From Kitasatospora sp. CB01950 (lineage in GTDB: Bacteria; Actinomycetota; Actinomycetes; Streptomycetales; Streptomycetaceae), in NCBI RefSeq assembly GCF_001905465.1, contig NZ_LISX01000004.1:124001-188000 (forward strand): a DNA stretch of 64,000 bases. Direction: 5' to 3'. Both the position numbers and the translations under genes were made by a program. Below the pieces are notes generated by a model. The model ran no database searches, was not told where the DNA came from, and saw only the letters and a program-made list of their open reading frames with translations. This document shows positions 32,607-41,854 of this stretch, one piece after another. Each line of letters begins with the position of its first letter. Position 1 is the first letter of the stretch.

Positions 32607-33476
32607 TTATTTGCGGAGGCCTGCGAAGAGGTCGGACTCCGGGAGGTCGGTGTCGATCAGGGACTTCGCGAGTTCGTAGTCCTCGGTGGGCCAGACGTCC
32701 CGCTGGATGTCGATCGGGACGCGGAACCAGGGGCCGTCGGGGTCGATCTGGGTGGCGTGGGCGATCAGCGCCTTGTCGCGGACCTCGAAGTACTCGCCGC
32801 ACTCGACCTGGGTGGTGATCTCCCGCTCGGCGCGCCCGGACTTCTCCCAGCCCTCGATCCACTCGCCGTAGGGCGAGTCGTGGCCGTGCTCGGTGAGGTA
32901 GGCGTGCAGGGCGCGGATCCGGCCCATCGGGAAGCCGTGGTTGTAGTACAGCTTCAGCGGCTGCCAGGGCTCGCCGGTCTCCGGGTAGGCCTCCGGGTCC
33001 GCGGCGGCGTCGAAGGCCGCCATGGTGATCTTGTGGGTCATGATGTGGTCGGGGTGCGGGTAGCCGCCGTTCTCGTCGTACGTGGTGATCACGTGCGGGC
33101 GGAACTCGCGGATCAGCTTGACCAGGGCGCCCGCGGCCACGTCCACGTCCACGAGGGCGAAGCAGCCCTCGGGCAGCGGGGGCAGCGGGTCGCCCTCGGG
33201 AAGGCCGGAGTCGACGTAGCCGAGCCACGCCTGCTGGACGCCGAGGATCTCCCGGGCGGCGTCCATCTCCTTGCGGCGCACTTCGTGAATGTTCTCCTCG
33301 ACCCACGGGTCGCCCTGCAGCTTGGGGTTGAGGATCGACCCCCGCTCGCCCCCGGTGCAGGTGGCGACGAGGACCTCCACCCCCTGGGCCACGTACATCG
33401 CCATGGTGGCGGCGCCCTTGCTGGACTCGTCGTCCGGGTGCGCGTGTACCGCCATCAACCGCAACTGCTCGCTCAA
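32607..33476 (-). CDS. mca: Mycothiol S-conjugate amidase
   Basis: Zinc amidase that cleaves mycothiol S-conjugates to a mercapturic acid and GlcN-inositol, detoxifying electrophiles and antibiotics. Length 289 residues, as in other Mca proteins. MAVHAHPDDESSKGAAT carries the HPDD zinc site, and GGYPHPDHIMTH the third histidine. The start is probably TTG at 33474-33476 (LSEQLRLMAVHAH), equivalent to the usual MTEQLRLMAVHAH; ATG at 33455 is the alternative. The neighbours (small membrane protein, DUF4307 divergent, greA) are the conserved actinomycete order. It confirms a mycothiol-producing host. Confidence 0.95.
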   Translation of the reverse strand: MSEQLRLMAVHAHPDDESSKGAATMAMYVAQGVEVLVATCTGGERGSILNPKLQGDPWVEENIHEVRRKEMDAAREILGVQQAWLGYVDSGLPEGDPLPPLPEGCFALVDVDVAAGALVKLIREFRPHVITTYDENGGYPHPDHIMTHKITMAAFDAAADPEAYPETGEPWQPLKLYYNHGFPMGRIRALHAYLTEHGHDSPYGEWIEGWEKSGRAEREITTQVECGEYFEVRDKALIAHATQIDPDGPWFRVPIDIQRDVWPTEDYELAKSLIDTDLPESDLFAGLRK

Positions 33477-33560
33477 CGCCTGGGTATCCCTTCCAGGTAC
33501 AGGTATGTCCGCTTCGTCGGGCCGGCTCCCCCGCCGCCTGTGGCGCGGACGTGCCCCTCC

Positions 33561-33566
33561 TATAGT
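33561..33566 (+). promoter_or_regulatory. Probable -10 element upstream of the DUF4307 gene
   Basis: TATAGT at 33561-33566 lies 70 bases before the ATG at 33637 in the divergent mca/DUF4307 region. The -35 is not clear, so this is a weak call. Confidence 0.35.
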
Positions 33567-33636
33567 GACGGACTGGAGGGCGCGTCCATTCCCGCGGACG
33601 GCCGAACGTTCCTCCGCGAAAGGACCGAGCCGCACC

Positions 33637-34062
33637 ATGGACCAGAGCCCTACGCCCCAGCCGCCCCTGGCGCCCCCCGCGGGCCGCTACAGCCGTTCCG
33701 ACGACCGGACGACCGACCGCCGGCTGCGGATCGCCGGCGCGCTGTTCGGCGCGCTGCTGGTGGGCGTGATCGCCTGGCTCGGCTCCTCCTACCTGCTGCG
33801 CGAGACGAAGCTGAACGGTACGGTGCCGACTTTCCAGACGGTGTCCGACAGCGAGGTGCAGCTGCAGCTGTCGGTGCGCAAGGGCGAGGGCGTCTCGGGC
33901 GTGTGCACCGTCCGCTCGCAGGGCACGGACGGCGCGGTGGTCGGCCAGTCCGACTTCCAGGTGCCGGCCGGGGGCACCACCTACGACAAGGTCGTGACGC
34001 TGCGCACCACCGCCCGCGGCTCCACCGCCGAACTGCTGGGCTGCACCCCCGACAAGACGTAA
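33637..34062 (+). CDS. DUF4307 single-pass membrane protein
   Basis: Predicted 141-residue protein. A Pro-rich cytoplasmic N-terminus with the family signature GRYSRSDDRTTDRRLR precedes one transmembrane helix (IAGALFGALLVGVIAWLGSS, about 32-51). The extracellular C-terminal domain is beta-rich and contains two cysteines (VSGVCTVRS and ELLGCTPDKT) that could form a disulfide. ATG at 33637. It is divergent from mca and upstream of greA, an arrangement conserved in actinomycetes. Function unknown. The 289-base gap to greA holds promoter sequence and short CGGTCCC-type repeats at 34080-34120 but no gene. Confidence 0.9.
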   Translation: MDQSPTPQPPLAPPAGRYSRSDDRTTDRRLRIAGALFGALLVGVIAWLGSSYLLRETKLNGTVPTFQTVSDSEVQLQLSVRKGEGVSGVCTVRSQGTDGAVVGQSDFQVPAGGTTYDKVVTLRTTARGSTAELLGCTPDKT

Positions 34063-34351
34063 CCCCCGCCGAAACCCCGTCCGGTCCCGCTCGGTCCCCG
34101 CCCGGTTCCTGTTCGGTCCCCGCCGAGGGCCTTTGCTCCGCTCACCCTTTCGAGCGCATAGTCGAAGGAGCGGCACGCCCTCGACGCCCACAGCCCTTCC
34201 CGCCCGCGCGAAGAACTTGTTAGGCTCGTGATTTCGCCCCTTCCCTGCCGAACGGCACGGAAGCGGGCGTTGCTTTGCATCTGCCCAGAAAATCGACCCA
34301 CTGCTGCCGAACCACCCTCACAGCAGCGCCAGCACCGACGAGGAGCACCCT

Positions 34352-34849
34352 GTGACCCAGACCAACGATGACGTGACCTGGCTCACTCAGGACCACTACA
34401 ACAAGCTCAAGGCCGAGCTTGACCACCTGACCGGGCCCTGGCGCATCGAGATCGCCCAGAAGATCGAGGCGGCGCGCGAGGAGGGCGACCTCAAGGAGAA
34501 CGCCGGCTACCACGCGGCCAAGGACGAGCAGGGCAAGACCGAGGCGCGCATCCGCCAGCTGTCCCAGCTGCTGGAGCGGGCGAAGGTCGGCGAGGCTCCG
34601 GCCGACTCCGGCGTGGTGGCCCCCGGCATGCTGGTGAAGGTGGCCTTCGACGGCGACCTGGACGACACCATGGAGTTCCTGCTGGCCTCCCGCGAGGTCA
34701 CCGACGGCGACATCGACGTGTACTCGCCGCAGTCCCCGCTGGGCCGCGCGATCATCGGCAGGTCGGTCGGCGAGGACGCGCAGTACGAGCTGCCGAACGG
34801 CAAGAAGGCCGGCGTGAAGATCGTCGAGGCCAAGCCGTTCTCCGGCTGA
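34352..34849 (+). CDS. greA: Transcription elongation factor GreA
   Basis: Rescues backtracked RNA polymerase by stimulating transcript cleavage. Length 165 residues, usual for GreA. The N-terminal coiled coil contains the acidic tip GDLKENAGYHAAKDEQG (conserved D-E-N) and the C-terminal FKBP-like domain ends SPLGRAIIGRSVGEDAQYEL. GTG at 34352 follows GAGGAGC. A strong hairpin terminator follows at 34865-34901. Confidence 0.97.
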   Translation: MTQTNDDVTWLTQDHYNKLKAELDHLTGPWRIEIAQKIEAAREEGDLKENAGYHAAKDEQGKTEARIRQLSQLLERAKVGEAPADSGVVAPGMLVKVAFDGDLDDTMEFLLASREVTDGDIDVYSPQSPLGRAIIGRSVGEDAQYELPNGKKAGVKIVEAKPFSG

Positions 34850-34864
34850 CCGCGAGCTGACGAC

Positions 34865-34901
34865 GGACGGCCGCTCCCCCGGGTGGGGGGAGCGGCCGTC
34901 C
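34865..34901 (+). terminator. greA terminator hairpin
   Basis: A perfect 16-bp stem (GGACGGCCGCTCCCCC at 34865-34880 with its complement at 34886-34901) and a 5-base loop lie 15 bases after the greA stop. Only a short T-run follows, as is common in streptomycetes. Confidence 0.85.
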
Positions 34902-34967
34902 GGCCGTTTCCGGGTGGGCCCGGCGGCCCGCCGCCGCAGAAGGCCTCGGCCCGCTGCGGGGAGGGCC

Positions 34968-35828
34968 TCAGCCCGCCGCGCGCCGGTACTTGCGCACCGA
35001 CAGCCAGGAGAACACCACCGTGATCAGCACCGACCAGCCGATCGACACCACCACGGCGTGCTGCATCGGCCAGACGTCGGGGGCGGGGCCGATCTGGTTG
35101 CCGAACAGGCTGCGGCAGGCCTGCACGGTGGCGGAGAACGGGTTCCAGTAGGCGATCGGCTGCAGCCAGCCCGGCATCGAGCCGATCGGCACGAAGGCGT
35201 TCGAGATGAACGTCAGCGGGAACAGCCAGATCAGCCCGGCCGAGGTGGCGGCCTCGGGGCTGCGCACGGACAGGCCGATCAGCGCGCCGATCCAGGAGAA
35301 CGCGTAGCCGAGCAGCAGCAGCAGGCCGAACGCGCCGAGCGCCTTCAGGAAGCCGTCGTGGATCCGCCAGCCGACCAGCAGCGCGACCAGTGCCAGCACG
35401 ACCACGGTGATCGCGGTCTGCACCAGGTCGGCGAGGGTGCGGCCGGTGAGCACCGCGGCGCGGGACATCGGCAGCGAGCGGAACCGGTCGACCAGGCCCT
35501 TGGTCATGTCCTCCGCGATGCCGGCCGAGGCGCCGGCCACCGCGAAGGTGACGGTCTGGGCGAAGATGCCGGCCATCAGGTACTGGATGTACACGTCGTG
35601 GTTGGGCGCGGCGCCGGGGATGGCGATCGCGCCGCCCATCACGAACGAGAACAGCAGCACGAACATGATCGGCTGCATGAGCCCAAAGACGACAATTTCG
35701 GGAATCCGGGTCATTCTGCGCAAATTGCGCTTTGCGACGACCCAGGAGTCGTGCAGCATGGCGACGGCGCCGTGCCGGGGGGTGACGGGGACGGGGCCGA
35801 TCGCCGCGTCGGGCAGTGCGGTGGCCAT
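34968..35828 (-). CDS. ABC-2 type transporter permease (DrrB-like)
   Basis: Predicted 286-residue membrane component of an exporter, with six hydrophobic segments. It begins with a cytoplasmic stretch before LHDSWVVAKRNLRRMTRIPE, and contains GLVDRFRSLPMSRAAVLTGR and the family signature GLIWLFPLTFISNAFVPIGS, typical of DrrB/ABC2 permeases. It starts (35826-35828) one base after the stop codon of the ATPase gene, so the pair is translationally coupled. It exports an unknown hydrophobic compound, perhaps giving drug resistance. Confidence 0.93.
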   Translation of the reverse strand: MATALPDAAIGPVPVTPRHGAVAMLHDSWVVAKRNLRRMTRIPEIVVFGLMQPIMFVLLFSFVMGGAIAIPGAAPNHDVYIQYLMAGIFAQTVTFAVAGASAGIAEDMTKGLVDRFRSLPMSRAAVLTGRTLADLVQTAITVVVLALVALLVGWRIHDGFLKALGAFGLLLLLGYAFSWIGALIGLSVRSPEAATSAGLIWLFPLTFISNAFVPIGSMPGWLQPIAYWNPFSATVQACRSLFGNQIGPAPDVWPMQHAVVVSIGWSVLITVVFSWLSVRKYRRAAG

Positions 35829-35829
35829 C

Positions 35830-36840
<1,011 letters not shown>

Positions 36841-36944
36841 GGTCCTGCCTCATCTCCCTGAGGTCGGATGTGCACACACGATGCGAGCCGGATTTGGGCG
36901 CAGATCACCCGAATTGATACCCGGATCCGCCGATGGCGAAGCTC

Positions 36945-36984
36945 GCGATATATCGCAAGATGCTGCCACTCGCGATATATCGCG
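36945..36984. promoter_or_regulatory. Two GCGATATATCGC palindromes (PadR-type operator candidate)
   Basis: GCGATATATCGC occurs at 36945-36956 and 36972-36983; the second extends to the perfect 14-base palindrome CGCGATATATCGCG (36971-36984). Their spacing is 27 bases. They lie between the divergent-facing start of the DrrAB-like operon and the end of ilvA. A very AT-rich core inside such GC-rich DNA is a strong sign of a protein site. PadR regulators commonly control DrrAB exporters, but no PadR gene is adjacent. Confidence 0.65.
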
Positions 36985-37022
36985 TCAACCCGGAAGGTGA
37001 CGCCGGTCTCGGCCGACGGGCG

Positions 37023-38234
37023 TCAGTGCGTGACCACGAAGCCGTCCTCGCGCAGCTCCCCGATCACCGCCGCGCAGTGCTCCGGCCCCTTGGTCTCCAG
37101 GTGCAGGTCCACCTCGACCTCGGTCAGGCCCAGCTGCGGGTCGATCCGCACGTGCGCCACGTCCAGCACGTTGGCGTCGACCCGGGTCAGCACGCCGAGC
37201 AGGTCGGCCAGCGCGCCCGGCTTGTCGGCCAGGCGCACCCGCAGCGACAGGTAGCGGCCGGCCGCGGCGAGGCCGTGCCGCAGCACCCGCTGCATCAGCT
37301 GCGGGTCGATGTTGCCGCCCGACAGCACCCCGACCACCGGGCCCTCGAACCGTCCCGGCTCGGCCAGCAGCGCGGCGATCGGCGCGGCCCCGGCGGGCTC
37401 GACCACCAGCTTGAGCCGCTCCAGGCCGACCAGCAGGGCCCGGGACAGCTCGTCCTCGGAGACCGTCCGCACGCCGTCGGCGAGGGAGTTGACCACCTCG
37501 AACGGGATGTCGCCGGGGCGGCCGACCATGATCCCGTCCGCCATGGTGGAGAACCGCTCCAGCGAGACCGGACGGCCCGCGGCCAGCGACAGCGGGTACG
37601 CGGCGGCGGCCGCCGCCTGCACGCCGATCACCCGGACGTCCGGGCGCAGCGCCTTGATCGCGATCGCCACGCCGGCCAGCAGTCCGCCGCCGCCGGTGCC
37701 GACCAGCACGGTGCGGACCTCGGGGCACTGTTCGAGGATCTCCAAGCCGACGGTGGCCTGGCCGGTGATCACGTCCCAGTGGTCGAAGGGGTGGATGAAC
37801 ACCGCGCCGGTGGCGTCGGCGTACTCGCGGGCCGCCTCCAGCGCCTGGTCGACGTTGGCGCCGTGCAGCCGCACCTCGGCGCCGTACTCGCGGGTGGCGG
37901 CGACCTTCGGCAGCGGCGCGGCGAGCGGCATGAAGACGGTGGAGCGCACCCCGAGCAGCGCGGCGGCCAGCGCCACGCCCTGCGCGTGGTTGCCCGCGCT
38001 GGCGGCGACCACGCCGGCGGCGCGCTCCACCGGCAGCAGGCCCGCGATCCGCAGGTACGCGCCGCGCAGCTTGAACGAGCCGGTGCGCTGGAGGTTCTCG
38101 CACTTCAGGTGCACGGGCGTGCCGGCCACCCCGGACAGGTGGCGGCTGCTCTGCATGGGGGTGACCCGGGCCACCCCGGCGAGCATCTTCTGTGCGCCGC
38201 GGACGTCGTCCAGCGTGATCGGCCAGTTCTGCAT
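37023..38234 (-). CDS. ilvA: Threonine ammonia-lyase (threonine deaminase)
   Basis: PLP enzyme that converts threonine to 2-oxobutanoate and ammonia, the entry to isoleucine synthesis or threonine breakdown. Length 403 residues. The PLP lysine is in TGSFKLRGA, the phosphate loop is GTGGGGLLAG, and SLSGGN-like VVGVLSGGNIDPQ closes the core. A C-terminal ACT-like domain (YLSLRVRLADKPGALADLLG) suggests amino-acid regulation; one such domain and this length fit the shorter, catabolic-type enzyme rather than the 500-residue biosynthetic form. ATG at 38232-38234 gives MQNWPITLDDV. It is divergent from the MarR gene at 38324. Confidence 0.94.
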   Translation of the reverse strand: MQNWPITLDDVRGAQKMLAGVARVTPMQSSRHLSGVAGTPVHLKCENLQRTGSFKLRGAYLRIAGLLPVERAAGVVAASAGNHAQGVALAAALLGVRSTVFMPLAAPLPKVAATREYGAEVRLHGANVDQALEAAREYADATGAVFIHPFDHWDVITGQATVGLEILEQCPEVRTVLVGTGGGGLLAGVAIAIKALRPDVRVIGVQAAAAAAYPLSLAAGRPVSLERFSTMADGIMVGRPGDIPFEVVNSLADGVRTVSEDELSRALLVGLERLKLVVEPAGAAPIAALLAEPGRFEGPVVGVLSGGNIDPQLMQRVLRHGLAAAGRYLSLRVRLADKPGALADLLGVLTRVDANVLDVAHVRIDPQLGLTEVEVDLHLETKGPEHCAAVIGELREDGFVVTH

Positions 38235-38323
38235 GAAGATCAGCCTAGAGCCGGGCAGTTCCGGTACCCACCCGGCGCGCGTACGCTGCTGGGCACGAGT
38301 CGCCCGCACCCCCGTGAGCCGCG

Positions 38324-38767
38324 ATGAGCCTTTCCCCGCCCGATGCCCCCGATCCCGAGCCCGAGCCCGATTGCCGACTCCCCTACCAGGTCGCGGTGTT
38401 CGCCCGGCGGATCAGTGCCGCCGGGGAGTTCGACCGGGCCACGTTCCTGTTGCTGGATCAGCTCGCCGCCGGCGGGCCGGCCAATGTGAAGACGCTGGCG
38501 GCCGCGCTGGGCGTGGACTCCTCCACGGTGACCAGGCAGGCCGCGCCGCTGCTGCGCGAGCGGTTGCTGGCCCGGGTGCCGTACCCGGCGGACCGGCGGG
38601 CGGTGCGTCTGGCGCTGACCCCGCTCGGCGCGGGCCGGCTGGCGCAGGTGCGCGAGCAGCGGCTGCGGCTGGTCGCCGAGTTGACGGCGGCCTGGACGGC
38701 GGACGAGCGCGCGGTGTTCTGCGCGCTGTTGGAGCGGTTCAACGACGGTCTGCGCAAACGCCGTTGA
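38324..38767 (+). CDS. MarR family transcriptional regulator
   Basis: Predicted 147-residue winged-helix regulator. TFLLLDQLAAGGPANVKTLA, AALGVDSSTVTRQAAPLLRE (recognition helix) and PYPADRRAVRLALTPLGAGR (wing) are clear. Start ATG at 38324 is 90 bases from the divergent ilvA start. Its final codons (LRKRR-stop) form the first of three imperfect inverted-repeat copies that continue for 80 bases past the stop. The ligand and regulon are unknown; the divergent ilvA is the nearest candidate target. Confidence 0.92.
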   Translation: MSLSPPDAPDPEPEPDCRLPYQVAVFARRISAAGEFDRATFLLLDQLAAGGPANVKTLAAALGVDSSTVTRQAAPLLRERLLARVPYPADRRAVRLALTPLGAGRLAQVREQRLRLVAELTAAWTADERAVFCALLERFNDGLRKRR

Positions 38768-38852
38768 ACCCCGAGAGGCCCAACGGCAGTCTGCGCAGCC
38801 GCCTTTGAAGCGCCGACGGCTCAACGGCGGTCCGCACCGACGCCGTTGAGCC
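38739..38852. repeat. Three tandem hairpin repeats over the MarR 3' end, the last a terminator
   Basis: Imperfect copies of CAACGRCGGTCTGCGC...GCCGTTGA lie at 38739-38768, 38781-38809 and 38822-38849, about 41 bases apart. The first copy is the coding 3' end of the MarR gene with its TGA. The third forms a perfect 12-bp stem GGCTCAACGGCG/CGCCGTTGAGCC (38818-38829 and 38841-38852) with an 11-base loop, well placed as a bidirectional terminator between the convergent MarR and metB genes. Confidence 0.8.
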
Positions 38853-38865
38853 ACGTCCGGTGAGG

Positions 38866-40020
38866 TCAGCCGAGCGCCTGCTCCAGGTCGGCGAGCAGGT
38901 CGGCGGCGGACTCGATGCCGACCGAGATGCGCACCAGGTCGGCGGGCACCTCCAGCGGGGAGCCGGCCGCGGAGGCGTGGGTCATCCGGCCGGGGTGCTC
39001 GATCAGCGACTCGACGCCGCCGAGCGACTCGCCGAGGGTGAACAGCTGGGCGCGGTTGCACACCTCGACGGCGGCCTGCTCGCCGCCGGCGACGCGGAAC
39101 GACACCATGCCGCCGAACGCCTTCATCTGCTTGGCGGCGATGTCGTGCCCGGGGTGGGTGGGCAGGCCGGGGTACAGCACCTGCGTCACCTTCGGGTGGC
39201 CGGACAGCAGTTCGGCGATCCGGGCGGCGTTGTCGGAGTGCCGGTCCATCCGGACGCCGAGGGTCTTGATGCCGCGCATCACCAGCCAGGCGTCGAACGG
39301 CCCGGCGACGGCGCCCATCGCGTTCTGGTGGTAGGCGACCTCCTCGGCGAGGCCGGCGTCGGCGACCACCAGGGCGCCGCCGACCACGTCGGAGTGGCCG
39401 CCCATGTACTTGGTGGTGGAGTGCACGACGACGTCCGCGCCGAACGACAGCGGCTGCTGCAGGTAGGGGCTGGCGAAGGTGTTGTCGACGACCAGCAGCG
39501 CGCCGGCGGCGTGCGCGATCTCGGCGACCGCGGCCAGGTCGGTGATGCCGAGCAGCGGGTTGGACGGGGTCTCCACCCACACCGCGCGGGTGTTGGGGCG
39601 GATCGCCTCGCGCACCTTCTCGGGATGGTGGGTGTCGGCGACGGAGAAGTCGACGCCCCAGCGGGTCAGCACCTTGGCGAACAGCCGGAAGGTGCCGCCG
39701 TAGGCGTCGTTGGGGATGACGATGTGGTCGCCGGGCTTGAGGACGGTGCGCAGCAGGGTGTCCTCGGCGGCCAGGCCGGAGGCGAAGGCGAGGCCGCGGG
39801 AGCCGCCCTCGATCGCGGCGAGGCACTCCTCCAGGGCGGTGCGGGTGGGGTTCGCGGAGCGGCTGTACTCGTAGCCCTCGCGCAGTCCGCCGACGCCGTC
39901 CTGCTTGTAGGTGGACACCTGGTAGATCGGTGTGACGACTGCCCCGGTCCGGGGGTCCGCTTCCTGGCCCGCGTGGATGGCGAGGGTTTCGAAGCCGTGG
40001 GAAAGCTGGTGCTCGGTCAT
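38866..40020 (-). CDS. metB: Cystathionine gamma-synthase / gamma-lyase
   Basis: PLP enzyme of the Cys/Met metabolism family, 384 residues. TPIYQVSTYKQDGVGG, YEYSRSANPTRTALEECLAA, VVDNTFASPYLQQPL and the PLP lysine in VVHSTTKYMGGHSDVVGG are all present, with SLGGVESLIEHPGRMTHAS at the C-terminus. These motifs do not separate synthase from lyase. Because cystathionine beta-synthase is encoded at 47581-48981, a lyase role in reverse transsulfuration (cystathionine to cysteine) is also possible. ATG at 40018-40020. Confidence 0.92.
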   Translation of the reverse strand: MTEHQLSHGFETLAIHAGQEADPRTGAVVTPIYQVSTYKQDGVGGLREGYEYSRSANPTRTALEECLAAIEGGSRGLAFASGLAAEDTLLRTVLKPGDHIVIPNDAYGGTFRLFAKVLTRWGVDFSVADTHHPEKVREAIRPNTRAVWVETPSNPLLGITDLAAVAEIAHAAGALLVVDNTFASPYLQQPLSFGADVVVHSTTKYMGGHSDVVGGALVVADAGLAEEVAYHQNAMGAVAGPFDAWLVMRGIKTLGVRMDRHSDNAARIAELLSGHPKVTQVLYPGLPTHPGHDIAAKQMKAFGGMVSFRVAGGEQAAVEVCNRAQLFTLGESLGGVESLIEHPGRMTHASAAGSPLEVPADLVRISVGIESAADLLADLEQALG

Positions 40021-40188
40021 GTCGTCGAGCCTAGTGCGGCGGACGGATCACCGGCGGCGGTTGCGCGGGTGCGCCCGGTCGGCGCGTCAGGTTGCCGTTC
40101 CGACACCTTTTCTGCCTCGCGGGATGTCGGGTCGTACCGCTACGATCTGCCAGCCGCACACATGATCGACACACTTGGGGGCGCGGAC

Positions 40189-41832
40189 ATGTCCACCGAG
40201 CGCACCGGCATGCGCACATCCACCCGGGCCCTGCTGGCGGTCGCGCTGCTGGCCGGGTTCTACCTGCTCGCAGCGGCCGTCGTGGTCGGCCTGGTCTGGC
40301 TGAACGTCGAACTGGTCGTCAACTCCGACCACCTCCGTCCGGCCATGATCAAGATCTGGCTGCTCAGCGCCGCCATCGCCTACCCGGTGCTGCGGGTGGT
40401 GTTCCTGACCCGCCGTCGGCGCGACGACAGCGACGAGGGCCTGCCGCTGACCCGCGAGGAGCAGCCCGAACTGTGGGCCCGGGTCGACCGGATCGCCGAG
40501 GCCACCGGCGTCCGCGGCCCGGCCGAGATCCGCCTGGTGCCGCAGGTCAACGCCGGCGTGTACGAGGAGACCAGGCTGCTCGGCCTGATCCCCGGCCCCC
40601 GCCACCTGATCATCGGCGCGCCGCTGCTGATCGGCCTGACCGAGGCCGAGCTGGACTCGGTGCTCGCCCACGAGTTCGGCCACTACGCCAACAACGACGT
40701 CCGCCTGGCGGCCGTCACCGTGTCCGGCCGCACCGCGATCGGCCACACCATCGCCACCCTGCACGCCCGTGCCGACCAGAACGTGGCCGACAAGGCCCGC
40801 GAGATCGCCGAGGACAACGCCTACCGGTCGGCCCGCGGCCGCAAGACCCGCAACGACGAGGACACCGGGAACGGCGGCATCGAGCGCTTCCTCGCCAAGT
40901 TCTTCACCCTGTACGCCAAGCTGTACTTCCGGGTCTCCGAGTCGATCAGCCGCAGCCAGGAGTACGCCGCCGACCGGCACGCCGCCCGGATCGCCGGCCG
41001 CGACGCCACCGCCTCCGCGCTGCGCCGCATCCCCGTGCTGGACGCCGCGCAGAGCTTCTACCTGAACAGCTACGCCACCATGGGCGTCGACGCCGGACTG
41101 CTCCCGCTGCCCGGCCAGTTCTTCGGCGGCCTGGACCGCCTGCTGGCCGATCCGGAGCGCCGCGAGGAACTCGCCGAGCTGGGCCTGGAACTGCCCGACG
41201 AGCAGCCCGATCCGTACGACTCGCACCCGCCGATCAGCCAGCGGGTCGCCGTCGTCGAGGCGTTGGAGGATACCCCGGGCCTGCGCGGCCTCACCTCGGA
41301 CCGGCCCGCGCTGGCGCTGCTGCGCGACCCGCAGCAGCGCCTCGCCGACCTGGAGACGCTGGCGCTGATCCCGGAGGCCCGGCAGATGCGCCGGCTGGAC
41401 TGGCCGGACCTGGTCCACGAGGCGATGCTCGCGCACGCCCGCGAGAACGCCCAGCCGGTGCTGCGCGCCCTCACCGACAGCGGCCTGCACGGCACCGTCG
41501 AGGCGATGCTCGACGCGCTGGACGCCGGGCGCTCGGCGGAGCTCGCGCAGCGGCTGCCGCAGAGCGAGGAGGCCGCGCAGGCCACCGGCCGGGCCGCCCG
41601 CGAGTTCCACCGCCCGCTGCTGCGGGGCGCGCTGCGGTCGCTCACGGTGCTCGCGCTGGCCTCGAAGAACGCGGCCCGCTGGGAGCTCTCGTGGAGCCGC
41701 CCGGCCGCCCTGGTGCTGCCCGGCGACGCCGACCGGCGGCTGACCGAGGCGCTGGACGCCGCGGTCGCCGACGCCCCGGACACCGCCCCGCTGCGCACCC
41801 TGCTGGCCGAGCTGACCGCCGCCCGGTCCTGA
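40189..41832 (+). CDS. M48 family membrane metalloprotease
   Basis: Predicted 547-residue zinc protease. Two N-terminal transmembrane helices (about residues 10-45 and 60-75) precede a cytoplasmic or external catalytic domain. SVLAHEFGHYANND is the HExxH zinc site and SRSQEYAADRHAARIAG supplies the third ligand Glu, as in HtpX/Ste24-like M48 peptidases. The C-terminal 200 residues are helical and not recognised. ATG at 40189 is chosen because GGGG lies about 8-14 bases upstream; an ATG at 40162 would add nine residues. It is 22 bases upstream of the next gene, with which it probably forms an operon. Confidence 0.9.
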   Translation: MSTERTGMRTSTRALLAVALLAGFYLLAAAVVVGLVWLNVELVVNSDHLRPAMIKIWLLSAAIAYPVLRVVFLTRRRRDDSDEGLPLTREEQPELWARVDRIAEATGVRGPAEIRLVPQVNAGVYEETRLLGLIPGPRHLIIGAPLLIGLTEAELDSVLAHEFGHYANNDVRLAAVTVSGRTAIGHTIATLHARADQNVADKAREIAEDNAYRSARGRKTRNDEDTGNGGIERFLAKFFTLYAKLYFRVSESISRSQEYAADRHAARIAGRDATASALRRIPVLDAAQSFYLNSYATMGVDAGLLPLPGQFFGGLDRLLADPERREELAELGLELPDEQPDPYDSHPPISQRVAVVEALEDTPGLRGLTSDRPALALLRDPQQRLADLETLALIPEARQMRRLDWPDLVHEAMLAHARENAQPVLRALTDSGLHGTVEAMLDALDAGRSAELAQRLPQSEEAAQATGRAAREFHRPLLRGALRSLTVLALASKNAARWELSWSRPAALVLPGDADRRLTEALDAAVADAPDTAPLRTLLAELTAARS

Positions 41833-41854
41833 CCCCCTGGAGCTGATCCGTCCG

